Assembly: GCF_000718985.1 (NCBI RefSeq)
Contig: NZ_JODL01000023.1
Span: 16,409 to 80,408 of the forward strand
DNA length: 64,000 nucleotides
Direction: 5' to 3'
DNA from: Streptomyces megasporus
GTDB taxonomy: Bacteria > Actinomycetota > Actinomycetes > Streptomycetales > Streptomycetaceae
Program-made: the position numbers and the translations under genes
Notes under the pieces: generated by a model
What the model saw: only the letters and a program-made list of their open reading frames with translations
The model's database searches: none
Told to the model about the DNA's origin: nothing
Shown: one piece after another, positions 16,776 through 24,921 of the stretch
How positions within the stretch are numbered: the stretch's first letter is position 1
Layout of the letters: each line of letters begins with the position of its first letter

Positions 16776-18047
16776 TCACCCGACGTTCCCGCGGCGGCCG
16801 GCGAGGATCGCGGTGATCTCGTCGGACGCCCGGCGCGCCGCGGTGCGCGGATCGGCTCCCCGGAGCACCGCCGTCTGGTAGCGCTTGATCGGGTTGTCCT
16901 CCTCCAACTCGCCCCAGCGGGGCGAGTTGGGGGTGGCGTGCCCGTTCCGGGCGCCCTCGGCCATCGCCGCGGCGCCGGGGTCGTCCTCCAGCGCGTCGGC
17001 CAGTTCGGTGCTGTTGGGCACCACGCTCATCGTCCGCGCCAACTCCCGCTGCCACTTCTCGCCGGTCAGCAGTTTGACGAAGGCGTACGCCGCGTCCTGC
17101 TCGTCCGCCCGCTCGGGGATGATCAGCACCGAGCCGCCGGTGAAGACCGCGCCCGGGGTGCCCTTCCGCTTGCCGGGGATGGGGAAGAAGCCGAGTTTTC
17201 CGGCCAGCTCGGGGTTGGCCTCGACGATCAGCTCCGCCGCGCCGGGCACGTCGATGAGCTGTGCCGTCTCGCTCTCGGCGAAGACGCCGCGCTGCTCGGT
17301 GTGGGCCTCGTCGGAGTCGACGGGGCCCCGACCGTGGGACTGGAGCTCCCGGTAGAACTCCATCCCGCGCAGGGCCTCGGGGGTGTGGAGCGCCCCGGTC
17401 CACTGACCGCTGCGTTCGACGGCGAGGTCGCCGCCCTCGTCCCAGACGAAGCCCGCCAGGACGTACCAGTTCTGTCCCGGCAGGTAGATGCCCTGTTGTC
17501 CGGGGCGGTCGAGCCGGTCGGTGATCTCGATCCACTCCTCGCGGGTGGTGGGCAAGGAGGTGATCCCGGCGCGTTCGAAGAGGTCCTTGCGGTAGACGAC
17601 GACACGGTTGGCGGCGTAGAAGGGGACGCCGTACTGGTACCCGTCGATCTTCCCGGGCTCCTCCAGGCCGGGGAGCCAGTGGTCGCCGCCGAGGTCGGTG
17701 ACCTCGACGGTGAGGTTCCTGACGCCGCCCGCCGCCACGTACCGGGCGACCTGGGTGTTGCCCACCTCGATCACGTCCGGGGGGTCGTCGGAGGCGAGGG
17801 CGGCGGTGACCTTCTCCTGGATGCCCGGCCAGTCCTGGACGGTGACCTCCACCTCCACGCCGGGGTTCGACGATGCGAAGTCCCGGACGAGGGCGTCGGC
17901 GAGCTCGTCGGAGAGGCTGCCCCGCATCAGCCAGACATCCAGGGTGTCGGTCTCCTCGTCGACGTCCCCGAGGACGCCGCAGCCACCGAGCAGCAGAAGG
18001 GCCGACAGTGCGGAGACGAGCGGCCTGACGCGATGACGGACGGACAT
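16776..18047 (-). CDS. DasA-like extracellular sugar-binding lipoprotein (ABC importer)
   Basis: A 423-residue solute-binding protein with a lipoprotein signal (Leu-Leu-Leu-Leu-Gly-Gly-Cys, Cys23). The mature part has Val-Trp-Leu-Met-Arg-Gly, then Asp-Asp-Pro-Pro-Asp-Val-Ile-Glu-Val-Gly-Asn-Thr and Val-Pro-Phe-Tyr-Ala-Ala-Asn-Arg, close to actinobacterial SBP_bac_1 proteins such as DasA. It should capture an oligosaccharide, possibly an amino-sugar oligomer, at the outer face of the membrane. No permease or ATPase gene adjoins it, so it must share transporters encoded elsewhere (in Streptomyces many use MsiK). ATG 18047 is chosen from the signal peptide. A DasR-type palindrome lies about 80 bp upstream. 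Confidence 0.85.
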   Translation of the reverse strand: MSVRHRVRPLVSALSALLLLGGCGVLGDVDEETDTLDVWLMRGSLSDELADALVRDFASSNPGVEVEVTVQDWPGIQEKVTAALASDDPPDVIEVGNTQVARYVAAGGVRNLTVEVTDLGGDHWLPGLEEPGKIDGYQYGVPFYAANRVVVYRKDLFERAGITSLPTTREEWIEITDRLDRPGQQGIYLPGQNWYVLAGFVWDEGGDLAVERSGQWTGALHTPEALRGMEFYRELQSHGRGPVDSDEAHTEQRGVFAESETAQLIDVPGAAELIVEANPELAGKLGFFPIPGKRKGTPGAVFTGGSVLIIPERADEQDAAYAFVKLLTGEKWQRELARTMSVVPNSTELADALEDDPGAAAMAEGARNGHATPNSPRWGELEEDNPIKRYQTAVLRGADPRTAARRASDEITAILAGRRGNVG

Positions 18048-18126
18048 GGTGGATCCCCGAGTGAGATGGCCTGTAGGGCTGGGTGTGGGGGCCCGAACAG
18101 AATTGGCTCGGATCAACAGCAGGTCA

Positions 18127-18138
18127 AGGTCTAGACCT
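18127..18138. promoter_or_regulatory. DasR-type responsive element (dre-like)
   Basis: A perfect 12-bp palindrome, AGGTCTAGACCT, about 80 bp upstream of the sugar-binding protein start. The dre consensus I remember for the GntR regulator DasR is TGGTCTAGACCA, identical in the central ten bases. This suggests repression by DasR and release by phosphorylated amino sugars. An AACCGGTT palindrome follows at about 18153-18160. Confidence 0.65.
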
Positions 18139-18212
18139 GAATGGGGAGGGCTTAACCGGTTCTCATCTCGGATCGTGACCATGGGGTGACCGGGGAGTGA
18201 TCGAAGCGTGGC

Positions 18213-18230
18213 GATTGAGAGCGCTTTCGG
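18213..18230. promoter_or_regulatory. LacI-type operator between two transport loci
   Basis: GAGAGCGCTTTC (18217-18228) is a near-perfect 12-bp dyad with the same AGCGCTT core as the sites at 15665 and 42583. It lies in the divergent region between the DasA-like gene and the peptide-type importer, about 110 bp ahead of the latter. It could act on either. Confidence 0.5.
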
Positions 18231-18290
18231 TGTGCGCCGGGCGCATGGCGTGGGATGTGCCGAGACGAACGAAGTGCTCCTGGTGTTTAA

Positions 18291-18307
18291 TTGCAAGTCG
18301 TTCGCAA
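18291..18307. promoter_or_regulatory. Candidate operator ahead of the ABC importer
   Basis: An imperfect inverted repeat of TTGCAAG and TTCGCAA half-sites (TTGC at 18291, GCAA at 18304) lies about 35 bp upstream of the start at 18339, where a repressor would overlap the promoter or leader. The cognate regulator is not recognised. Confidence 0.35.
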
Positions 18308-18338
18308 CAACGGTGCGTCGGTGACAGGGATGTGGAGC

Positions 18339-19943
18339 ATGACAGTCCGAGCGCTACGAGCCATGGCGACCGCCGTGACGGCCGGCGCGCTGCTGGCGGG
18401 CACGGCCGCCTGCTCGGCGCCCTCCGAGGGAGATACCGCGTCCGGGGCGGGGGACACCCTGGTGGTGGGCATAGCCCAGGAGCCCGACACCCTCAACCCC
18501 CTGCTGGGCTACGGCAAGGACGGCAACTCCAAGGTCTTCGACGGACTGCTGCGGCACGACGCCGACATGGAGCTGCGGCCCGCCCTCGCCGCGGAACTCC
18601 CCGAGGTCGGCAACGGCGGCAGAACGTACACCTACACCCTCCGCGAAGGGGTGACCTTCAGCGACGGCACCCCCTTCGACGCCGAGGACGTGGTCTTCAC
18701 CTACGAGACCATCCTCGACGAGAAGACCAACAACCCCTCCAAGGGCGAACTCGACGCACTCGCCGACGTCACCGCCGAGGACGACCACACCGTCGTCTTC
18801 GAGCTGAAGTACCCCTACGCCGCCTTCGCCGAGCGCACCGTGCTGCCCATCGTCTCCAAGGAGGCGTTCGAGGGGCAGGACGTCAACGCCGGCTCCCACA
18901 ACACCGAACCGGTCGGCACCGGCCCGTACGTCCTCACCGGCTGGAGCAAGGGGGAGAAGCTCGTCTTCGAGGCCAACCCCGACTACTGGGGCGGCGCGCC
19001 GAAGGTGCGGAAGCTCACCATGGCGATCATCAAGGACGACGACATCCGCGCCACCCGCCTGCGCTCCGGCGAACTCGACGCCGCGATCCTGCCGCCCGTC
19101 CTGGCCGACACCTTCGCCAAGGACGGACGGGAGGCCGGCAAGCGCGTGATACGGGCGAAGACCGCCGACTTCCGCGCCGTCACCCTCCCCACCGCCAACC
19201 CCGTCACCGGCGACCGCGCCGTCCGCCGCGCCCTCGACATCGCCGTGGACCGCGAGGCCATCGTGAAGAGCGTCCTGAACGGTGCCGGACGGGCCGCGTA
19301 CGGGCCCGTCCCCACCGACAGTCCCTGGTTCGCGAAGGGCACCGAACGCCGCCACGATCCCGAACGGGCGAAGGAGATCCTCGACGAGGCCGGCTGGAAG
19401 CCCGGCCAGGACGGGGTGCGCCGCAAGGACGGCCGCCGCGCCGCCTTCACCCTCTGGTACCCCTCCGGCGACCGGCTCCGCCAGGAACACGCCCTCGCCT
19501 ACGCCGCCGACGCCAAGAAGATCGGCATCGACATCACCGTCGAGTCCGGCACCTGGGAGGTCATCGAGCCGCGCATGGAGGACGACGCCGTCCTCTCCGG
19601 CGGCGGCAGCCCGGCCGACCCCGACTTCGACCTCTACTCGCTGCTGCACTCCTCCCTCGCCCTGGACGGCTTCAACAACATGGCCGCCTACGACAACCCG
19701 GCCGTCGACCGGGCTCTGGAGGAGGGCCGCCGCGCGGGCGACCGCGACGACCGGGCCGAGGCCTACGCCACCGTCCAGCGCGAACTGGCCGAGAACCCCG
19801 GTTACACCTTCCTCACCCACGTCGACCACGTGTACGTGATGGACGACGCCTGGGAGGACATCACCACCCAGGTCGAGCCCCACGACCACGGCTTCGGCAC
19901 CGGTCCCTGGTGGAACGTCGAGGACTGGCGGCCCAAGCGGTGA
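18339..19943 (+). CDS. Peptide/nickel-type ABC importer, substrate-binding lipoprotein
   Basis: A 534-residue SBP_bac_5 protein. A signal peptide ends in a Gly-Thr-Ala-Ala-Cys lipobox. The mature part begins Leu-Val-Val-Gly-Ile-Ala-Gln-Glu-Pro-Asp-Thr-Leu-Asn-Pro and contains Tyr-Thr-Leu-Arg-Glu-Gly-Val-Thr-Phe-Ser-Asp-Gly-Thr-Pro-Phe, the family hallmark. It binds oligopeptides, nickel chelates or similar solutes outside the membrane and hands them to the permeases encoded next. ATG 18339 is chosen because AGGGA is eight bases upstream; ATG 18330 is also in frame. It is the first gene of five, each coupled to the next, and follows a region with two candidate operators. Confidence 0.88.
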   Translation: MTVRALRAMATAVTAGALLAGTAACSAPSEGDTASGAGDTLVVGIAQEPDTLNPLLGYGKDGNSKVFDGLLRHDADMELRPALAAELPEVGNGGRTYTYTLREGVTFSDGTPFDAEDVVFTYETILDEKTNNPSKGELDALADVTAEDDHTVVFELKYPYAAFAERTVLPIVSKEAFEGQDVNAGSHNTEPVGTGPYVLTGWSKGEKLVFEANPDYWGGAPKVRKLTMAIIKDDDIRATRLRSGELDAAILPPVLADTFAKDGREAGKRVIRAKTADFRAVTLPTANPVTGDRAVRRALDIAVDREAIVKSVLNGAGRAAYGPVPTDSPWFAKGTERRHDPERAKEILDEAGWKPGQDGVRRKDGRRAAFTLWYPSGDRLRQEHALAYAADAKKIGIDITVESGTWEVIEPRMEDDAVLSGGGSPADPDFDLYSLLHSSLALDGFNNMAAYDNPAVDRALEEGRRAGDRDDRAEAYATVQRELAENPGYTFLTHVDHVYVMDDAWEDITTQVEPHDHGFGTGPWWNVEDWRPKR

Positions 19944-21016
19944 CGAGCCCGACCACCACGGAACCCGCACCGGGAGCGGAGGCGGGGACGGAGAAGGCCC
20001 CGCCCCGCCCCGTGTCCGTCCGGGGCCGGGGACTGCCCTGGGCGGCGATGGCCCGGCTGGCCGCACGGCGCGCCCTCGCCGCCGTGCCCGTGCTGGTCGC
20101 CGTCACCCTGGGCGCCTTCGCGCTGGCCGCCGCCTCCCCCTTCGATCCGGTGCGCCAGTACGCCGGAAGCGCCGGGCTGCGCGCCTCGCAGGACACCCTC
20201 GACCAACTGCGGGAGAACCTCGCCCTGGACGGTCCGTTCACCGAGCAGTGGTGGCGCTGGCTCACCTCCGCCCTGGGCGGGGACCTGGGCTGGTCGGTGT
20301 CCCTGCGCCAACCGGTCGCCCAGGTCATCGGCGAGCGGATGGGCTGGTCCGTGCTGCTGTGCGCGATCGCGTTCGTCCTCGCGGTGGTGCTCGGGACGCT
20401 GCTCGGCGTCGTCGCCGCGCGCCGCCAGGGTGGATGGCTCGACCGCTGCGTCACCGGCGCGGCGTACGTCCTGCAGGCCGCCCCGCCGTTCTGGCTCGGC
20501 CTGCTCGCCGTCTGGTTCTTCGCCCTCCACCTCGGGGTGCTGCCCGCCGGAGGACTCACCGAGTTCGGCGAGGAGACGGTCACCGCCGGCTCGTTGGCCC
20601 GCCACCTGGCGCTGCCCGTCGGCGTGCTCGCCGTCTCCCAACTGCCGTGGTTCGCCCTCTACACGAGGCAGGGCGTCGCCGACGCCCTGCGCGAGGACCC
20701 GGTGCGCGGCGCCCGCGCCCGGGGCCTGCGCGAGCGGACCGTCCTGTTCGGCCACGCCCTGCGCTCCGGGCTGCTGCCGGTGCTCACCCTCGTCGGCACC
20801 CGCGTCCCCGAACTGATCACCGGGGCCCTGCTGGTGGAGACCGTGTTCAGTTGGCCCGGCATCGCCTCGGCGACCGTGCGGGCCGCCACCGACAGCGACT
20901 TCCCGCTGCTGGCCGCGGTGACCGTGCTCGCCACCCTGGCCGTCCTCGTCGGAAACCTGCTGGCCGACCTGTTGTACGTGTTGGCCGACCCACGGGTCGA
21001 CCCGGAGGAGATGTGA
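19940..21016 (+). CDS. ABC importer permease (DppB-like)
   Basis: A 358-residue integral membrane protein starting at a GTG that overlaps the previous stop by four bases. After an Ala/Pro-rich cytoplasmic tail it has about six membrane segments. The EAA-type loop is Asp-Ala-Leu-Arg-Glu-Asp-Pro-Val-Arg-Gly-Ala-Arg-Ala-Arg-Gly-Leu, followed by Leu-Val-Glu-Thr-Val-Phe-Ser-Trp-Pro-Gly, as in DppB/OppB proteins. It forms the translocation channel together with the next gene product and contacts the two ATPases through the EAA loop. Confidence 0.9.
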   Translation: MTSPTTTEPAPGAEAGTEKAPPRPVSVRGRGLPWAAMARLAARRALAAVPVLVAVTLGAFALAAASPFDPVRQYAGSAGLRASQDTLDQLRENLALDGPFTEQWWRWLTSALGGDLGWSVSLRQPVAQVIGERMGWSVLLCAIAFVLAVVLGTLLGVVAARRQGGWLDRCVTGAAYVLQAAPPFWLGLLAVWFFALHLGVLPAGGLTEFGEETVTAGSLARHLALPVGVLAVSQLPWFALYTRQGVADALREDPVRGARARGLRERTVLFGHALRSGLLPVLTLVGTRVPELITGALLVETVFSWPGIASATVRAATDSDFPLLAAVTVLATLAVLVGNLLADLLYVLADPRVDPEEM

Positions 21017-21921
21017 CCACCGCCGACCCCACCAACGACACCAATCCCGGCACCGGCGCCGGCGCCGCCTGGCGCGCCGTCGGCGCCGACGGGCGTCGGG
21101 CCCGGACGCGGCGCGGACTCGTCCCGCTCGTGCTCGTGGCCGCCACCGTCCTCGCCGTCCTGGTCGTGCCGCCGCTGTTCCCCCTGGACCAGCAGGCCGT
21201 CGACCTCGCCGCCAAGCTCCGGCCCCCGTCCCCGGAACACCCGTTCGGCACCGACGAGATGGGCCGCGACCTGCTGCTGCGCTCCGTCTACGGGCTGCGC
21301 GTCTCGCTGCTCGTCGGCGTGGTCGCCGCCCTGGTGGCCACGGTCGTCGGCATCGCCGTGGGTGCCGCGGCCGGGGCGCTGGGCGGCACGGTCGACCGGC
21401 TGGTGATGCGCGCCGTGGACGTCTTCGCGTCCGTGCCCCACCTGCTGATGGGCATCTTCATCGTGGCGATGTTCCGGCCCGGCGTCTGGCCCGTCGTCGC
21501 CTCCGTCGGCCTCACCCACTGGGTGTCCACCGCCCGCATCGTCCGCGCCGAGGTGCACTCGCTGCGCGGCCGTCCCTACCTGGACGCGGCGATCTCCGGC
21601 GGCGCGTCGCGGTGGCGGGTGACCGTACGGCACCTGCTGCCCGGTGTCCTGCCGCAGGCGGGGTTGGCGGCCGTGCTGATGGTGCCGCACGCCATCTGGC
21701 ACGAGTCGGCGCTGTCCTTCCTGGGCCTGGGCATCCCCGCCCACCAGGCCAGTCTCGGCACCATGGTGGAGGCCGCGCGGGGCACGCTGCTCGCCGGCGC
21801 CTGGTGGACCACCCTCTGGCCCGGCCTGTTCATCGTCGTCCCCACCCTCGCCATCGCCGGGCTCGCCGGCGCCTGGCGCGAACGGATCAACCCGCGCCGC
21901 CGATCGGAGCTGATGCTGTGA
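21013..21921 (+). CDS. ABC importer permease (DppC-like)
   Basis: A 302-residue second permease, GTG-coupled to the first by four bases. The N-terminal helix is followed by His-Pro-Phe-Gly-Thr-Asp-Glu-Met-Gly-Arg-Asp, the classic DppC/OppC signature, then further helices. The EAA loop contains Tyr-Leu-Asp-Ala-Ala-Ile-Ser-Gly-Gly-Ala-Ser, and Glu-Ser-Ala-Leu-Ser-Phe-Leu-Gly-Leu-Gly follows. It pairs with the DppB-like protein. Its stop overlaps the GTG of the first ATPase gene. Confidence 0.92.
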   Translation: MTTADPTNDTNPGTGAGAAWRAVGADGRRARTRRGLVPLVLVAATVLAVLVVPPLFPLDQQAVDLAAKLRPPSPEHPFGTDEMGRDLLLRSVYGLRVSLLVGVVAALVATVVGIAVGAAAGALGGTVDRLVMRAVDVFASVPHLLMGIFIVAMFRPGVWPVVASVGLTHWVSTARIVRAEVHSLRGRPYLDAAISGGASRWRVTVRHLLPGVLPQAGLAAVLMVPHAIWHESALSFLGLGIPAHQASLGTMVEAARGTLLAGAWWTTLWPGLFIVVPTLAIAGLAGAWRERINPRRRSELML

Positions 21922-22904
21922 CGGCCCAGACGTCCCCACCTGTCCGGCTCTCCGTACGAGAGCTGTCCGTGCGCTTTTGGATGCGCGGCGGGCGCACCGT
22001 CGCCGCCGTGACGGACGTGTCCTTCGACGTGGCCGCGGGGGAGTGCCTGGCCCTGGTGGGCGAGAGCGGCTGCGGCAAGTCCGTGCTGACCTCCGCGCTG
22101 CTGGGACTGCTGCCCGGCAACGCCCAGGTGCGCGGCTCCGCCCTCCTGGACGGCCTCGACCTGATCGCGGCCGACGAGGCCACCCTGGCCCGCACCGTCC
22201 GCGGTCGGCGGGTGGCCCTCATCCCACAGAGCCCCGCCGCACACCTCACCCCGGTGCGCACCGTCCGCTCTCAACTGGAGGAGACGGTACGGGAGTTGAC
22301 CGGGGCGCGCGGACACCAGGCGCGCGCCGCCGCCGAACGGGTCGCCGAGCGCGCCGCGTTCCCCGCCGACCACCTCGACCACCACCCCCACGAGCTCTCC
22401 GGGGGCCTCGCCCAGCGCGCCGCCATCGCCCTCGCCCTCGTCGGCGACGCGCCCCTGCTGATCGCCGACGAGCCGACCACCGGGCTGGACCGGGACCTGG
22501 TGGACCGTACCGTCGACGAACTCCGCCGCCACGTGGACGACGGGCACGGCCTGCTGGTCATCACCCACGACCTGGCCGCCGCCGAACGCGTCGCGGACCG
22601 GATCGCGGTGATGTACGCCGGACGTGTCGTCGAACTCGCCGACGCCGACGACTTCTTCGGCTCGCCCGGTCCCCGGCACCCCTACTCCCGCGGACTGCTG
22701 GACGCCCTGCCCGAACGGGCCTTCACCCCCATCCCCGGCATGCCACCGGAGCTGGACGCCCTGCCCGACGGCTGCGCCTTCGCCCCCCGCTGCCCCCGCG
22801 CCGACGCGGCCTGCGCCGCCGTCCCCGCCCTCACCGGCGCGTCCGGCCGGGCGGTCGCCTGCCACCACGCGTACGCCCGCACCCCGGAGACGGCCGATGT
22901 CTGA
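21918..22904 (+). CDS. ABC importer ATPase (DppD-like)
   Basis: A 328-residue nucleotide-binding subunit with Walker A Gly-Glu-Ser-Gly-Cys-Gly-Lys-Ser, signature Leu-Ser-Gly-Gly-Leu-Ala-Gln-Arg, Walker B Leu-Leu-Ile-Ala-Asp-Glu-Pro and H-loop Thr-His-Asp. The C-terminal extension has a Cys-containing Cys-Ala-Phe-Ala-Pro-Arg-Cys-Pro motif usual in DppD/OppD proteins, where it can hold an Fe-S cluster. It drives import with the DppF-like partner encoded next, whose ATG lies eight bases before this stop. Confidence 0.92.
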   Translation: MTAQTSPPVRLSVRELSVRFWMRGGRTVAAVTDVSFDVAAGECLALVGESGCGKSVLTSALLGLLPGNAQVRGSALLDGLDLIAADEATLARTVRGRRVALIPQSPAAHLTPVRTVRSQLEETVRELTGARGHQARAAAERVAERAAFPADHLDHHPHELSGGLAQRAAIALALVGDAPLLIADEPTTGLDRDLVDRTVDELRRHVDDGHGLLVITHDLAAAERVADRIAVMYAGRVVELADADDFFGSPGPRHPYSRGLLDALPERAFTPIPGMPPELDALPDGCAFAPRCPRADAACAAVPALTGASGRAVACHHAYARTPETADV

Positions 22905-23607
22905 GCCGATACCCGCGCCGGCCACCGGACCGGCCGCCGGACCGGCCGCCGCGCCGGCCCTCGAACTCCTCGACGTCACCGCCGGATACGACCGCCGCGC
23001 CCCCGTGCTGGACGGGATCTCCCTGACCGTCGCCGCCGGCGAGTCCGTCGGTCTGCTCGGACCCAGCGGCTGCGGCAAGTCCACCCTCGCCCGCGTCGCC
23101 GCCCTGCTGCACCGCCCCTGGGCGGGCGCCGTACGGCTGGCGGGCCGGGAGGTGCGCGGCTTCCGCCATCGAGCCCCGCGCGAACTGCGCACGTCCGTCG
23201 GCGTGGTCTTCCAGCAGCCCCGCCTCGCCGCCGACCCCCGCCTCACCCTCGCCGACATCGTCGCCGAGCCCCTGCGTGCCACCGGACGCCGCGCCGAGAT
23301 CCCCGACCGCCTGCCCGAGCTGGCCGCCTCCGTCGGCCTCGGCGGCGACCTCCTCGCCCGCCGCCCCCACGAGGTCAGCGACGGCCAGCTCCAGCGCGCC
23401 TGCCTGGCCCGCGCGCTGGTCCTCCGCCCGAAGCTGCTGATCTGCGACGAGATGACCGCGATGCTGGACGCCTCCACCACCGCGGCCCTGGTCGCCGCCG
23501 TGGAGGACCACCGCCGCGCACACGGCACCGCGCTCCTCGCGGTCGGTCACGACCGGGTGCTGCTGAGGCGCTGGTGCGACCGGGTGGTGGACTTCCCGCC
23601 CGCGTGA
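22897..23607 (+). CDS. ABC importer ATPase (DppF-like)
   Basis: A short 236-residue ATPase with Walker A Gly-Pro-Ser-Gly-Cys-Gly-Lys-Ser. The signature is Val-Ser-Asp-Gly-Gln-Leu-Gln-Arg rather than Leu-Ser-Gly-Gly-Gln, and Walker B is Leu-Leu-Ile-Cys-Asp-Glu-Met, with Met where Pro is usual. It lacks the C-terminal oligopeptide-binding extension of longer DppF proteins. It should dimerise with the DppD-like subunit. An Ala/Pro-rich N-terminal linker of about 25 residues precedes the fold. It is the last gene of the importer operon and converges on the aminotransferase. Confidence 0.88.
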   Translation: MSEPIPAPATGPAAGPAAAPALELLDVTAGYDRRAPVLDGISLTVAAGESVGLLGPSGCGKSTLARVAALLHRPWAGAVRLAGREVRGFRHRAPRELRTSVGVVFQQPRLAADPRLTLADIVAEPLRATGRRAEIPDRLPELAASVGLGGDLLARRPHEVSDGQLQRACLARALVLRPKLLICDEMTAMLDASTTAALVAAVEDHRRAHGTALLAVGHDRVLLRRWCDRVVDFPPA

Positions 23608-23653
23608 CGCCGGGCGGGGGCCGTTTCCCGGGCGGCTTCCCGAGCGGTGCGGG

Positions 23654-24865
23654 TCACTGGCGGTAGCCGGCGAGGAAGCGGCCGATCCGACTGATGGCCG
23701 CGTCGAGGTCGTCGGCGTGCGGCAGGGTGAGGATGCGGAAGTGGTCCGGGCGCGGCCAGCTGAAGCCGGTGCCCTGGACGACCTGGATCTTCTCGCGGAG
23801 CAGCAGGTCGAGGACGAACCTCTCGTCGTCGTGGATGGGGTGGACGGCCGGGTCGATCCGGGGGAAGGCGTACAGCGCGCCCTTGGGCTTGACGCAGGAC
23901 ACGCCGGGGATCTCGTTGAGCTTCCGCCAGGCGCGGTCGCGCTGTTCGTGAAGGCGTCCGCCGGGCAGCACGAGGTCCTCGATGGACTGCCGTCCGCCCA
24001 GCGCGGCCTGGATCGCGTGCTGCGCCGGGACGTTGGGGCACAGCCGCATCGAGGCCAGCATGGTCAGGCCCTCGAGGTAGTCGCGGGCGTGCTGCTTGGG
24101 GCCGGTGACGACCAGCCAGCCGGAGCGGAAACCGGCGACCCGGTACGCCTTGGACAGGCCGCTGAAGGTCAGGCACAGCACGTCGGGGGCGAGGAGGGCG
24201 GCGTGGTGGTGGACGGCGTCGTCGTAGAGGATCTTGTCGTAGATCTCGTCGGCGAAGACCATCAGGTGGTGCCGGCGGGCCAGGTCGAGCATGCCCTCCA
24301 GCACCTCCTTGGGGTAGACGGCGCCGGTCGGATTGTTGGGGTTGATGATCACCAGGGCCCTGGTCCGGCTGGTGATCTTCGCGGCCATGTCGTCCAGGTC
24401 CGGCAGCCAGTCGGCGGACTCGTCGCACATGTAGTGCACGGCCTTGCCGCCCGCGAGGGTCGGGGCGGCCGTCCACAGCGGGAAGTCGGGGGCCGGGACG
24501 AGCACTTCGTCGCCGTCGTCGACCAGTGCCTGCACGGCCATCTGGACCAGTTCGGAGACCCCGTTGCCGAGGAACACGTCGTCCACGTCCACCTCGGCGA
24601 GTCCGCGCTCCTGGTAGTGCTGGGCCACCGCCCGGCGGGCGGAGAGGATGCCGCGCGAGTCGCTGTAGCCGTGCGCGGTCGGCAGGGTGCGGATGATGTC
24701 CTGCAGGATTCCCTCGGGCGCCTCGAAACCGAAGAGCGCGGGGTTGCCGGTGTTCAACCGCAGCACGCTGTGGCCGGCCTCCTCCAGGGCGTTGGCGTGT
24801 TCGACCACCGGGCCGCGGATCTCGTAGCAAACGTCGGTCAGCTTGCTCGACTGCTTGAACTCCAT
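23654..24865 (-). CDS. PLP-dependent aminotransferase (AlaA/AspC-like class I)
   Basis: A 403-residue fold-type I aminotransferase. Family marks are Asn-Thr-Gly-Asn-Pro near residue 38, His-Gly-Tyr-Ser-Asp-Ser-Arg-Gly, Asn-Pro-Asn-Asn-Pro-Thr-Gly (175-181), Ala-Asp-Glu-Ile-Tyr-Asp and the PLP Lys in Ser-Gly-Leu-Ser-Lys-Ala-Tyr-Arg (Lys239). It resembles AlaA-type enzymes that make alanine from pyruvate and glutamate. The ATG at 24865 is the last codon before the divergent promoter, and the inverted repeat directly upstream overlaps its leader, suggesting control by the divergent HxlR protein. Confidence 0.9.
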   Translation of the reverse strand: MEFKQSSKLTDVCYEIRGPVVEHANALEEAGHSVLRLNTGNPALFGFEAPEGILQDIIRTLPTAHGYSDSRGILSARRAVAQHYQERGLAEVDVDDVFLGNGVSELVQMAVQALVDDGDEVLVPAPDFPLWTAAPTLAGGKAVHYMCDESADWLPDLDDMAAKITSRTRALVIINPNNPTGAVYPKEVLEGMLDLARRHHLMVFADEIYDKILYDDAVHHHAALLAPDVLCLTFSGLSKAYRVAGFRSGWLVVTGPKQHARDYLEGLTMLASMRLCPNVPAQHAIQAALGGRQSIEDLVLPGGRLHEQRDRAWRKLNEIPGVSCVKPKGALYAFPRIDPAVHPIHDDERFVLDLLLREKIQVVQGTGFSWPRPDHFRILTLPHADDLDAAISRIGRFLAGYRQ

Positions 24866-24901
24866 ACTTGGTTTTACCAAGTGAGAGCTTGGAAAGTCCA
24901 A
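24866..24901. promoter_or_regulatory. Twin inverted repeats, likely HxlR operator
   Basis: Two dyads fill the short divergent gap: ACTTGGT/ACCAAGT around TTT (24866-24882) and TTGGA/TCCAA around AAG (24889-24901). They overlap the probable promoters of both flanking genes. The divergent winged-helix regulator is the natural candidate to bind them and control itself and the aminotransferase. Confidence 0.6.
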
Positions 24902-24921
24902 CCTTCCGTTAGGCTGGCGCC

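Noticed and set aside
16682..16783. A long-range inverted repeat (CGGGTGATC with GATCACCCG) as a terminator between the esterase and sugar-binding genes.
   Set aside because: The arms are about 80 bp apart and one lies in coding sequence, so a hairpin is unlikely to form first; chance is a sufficient explanation.
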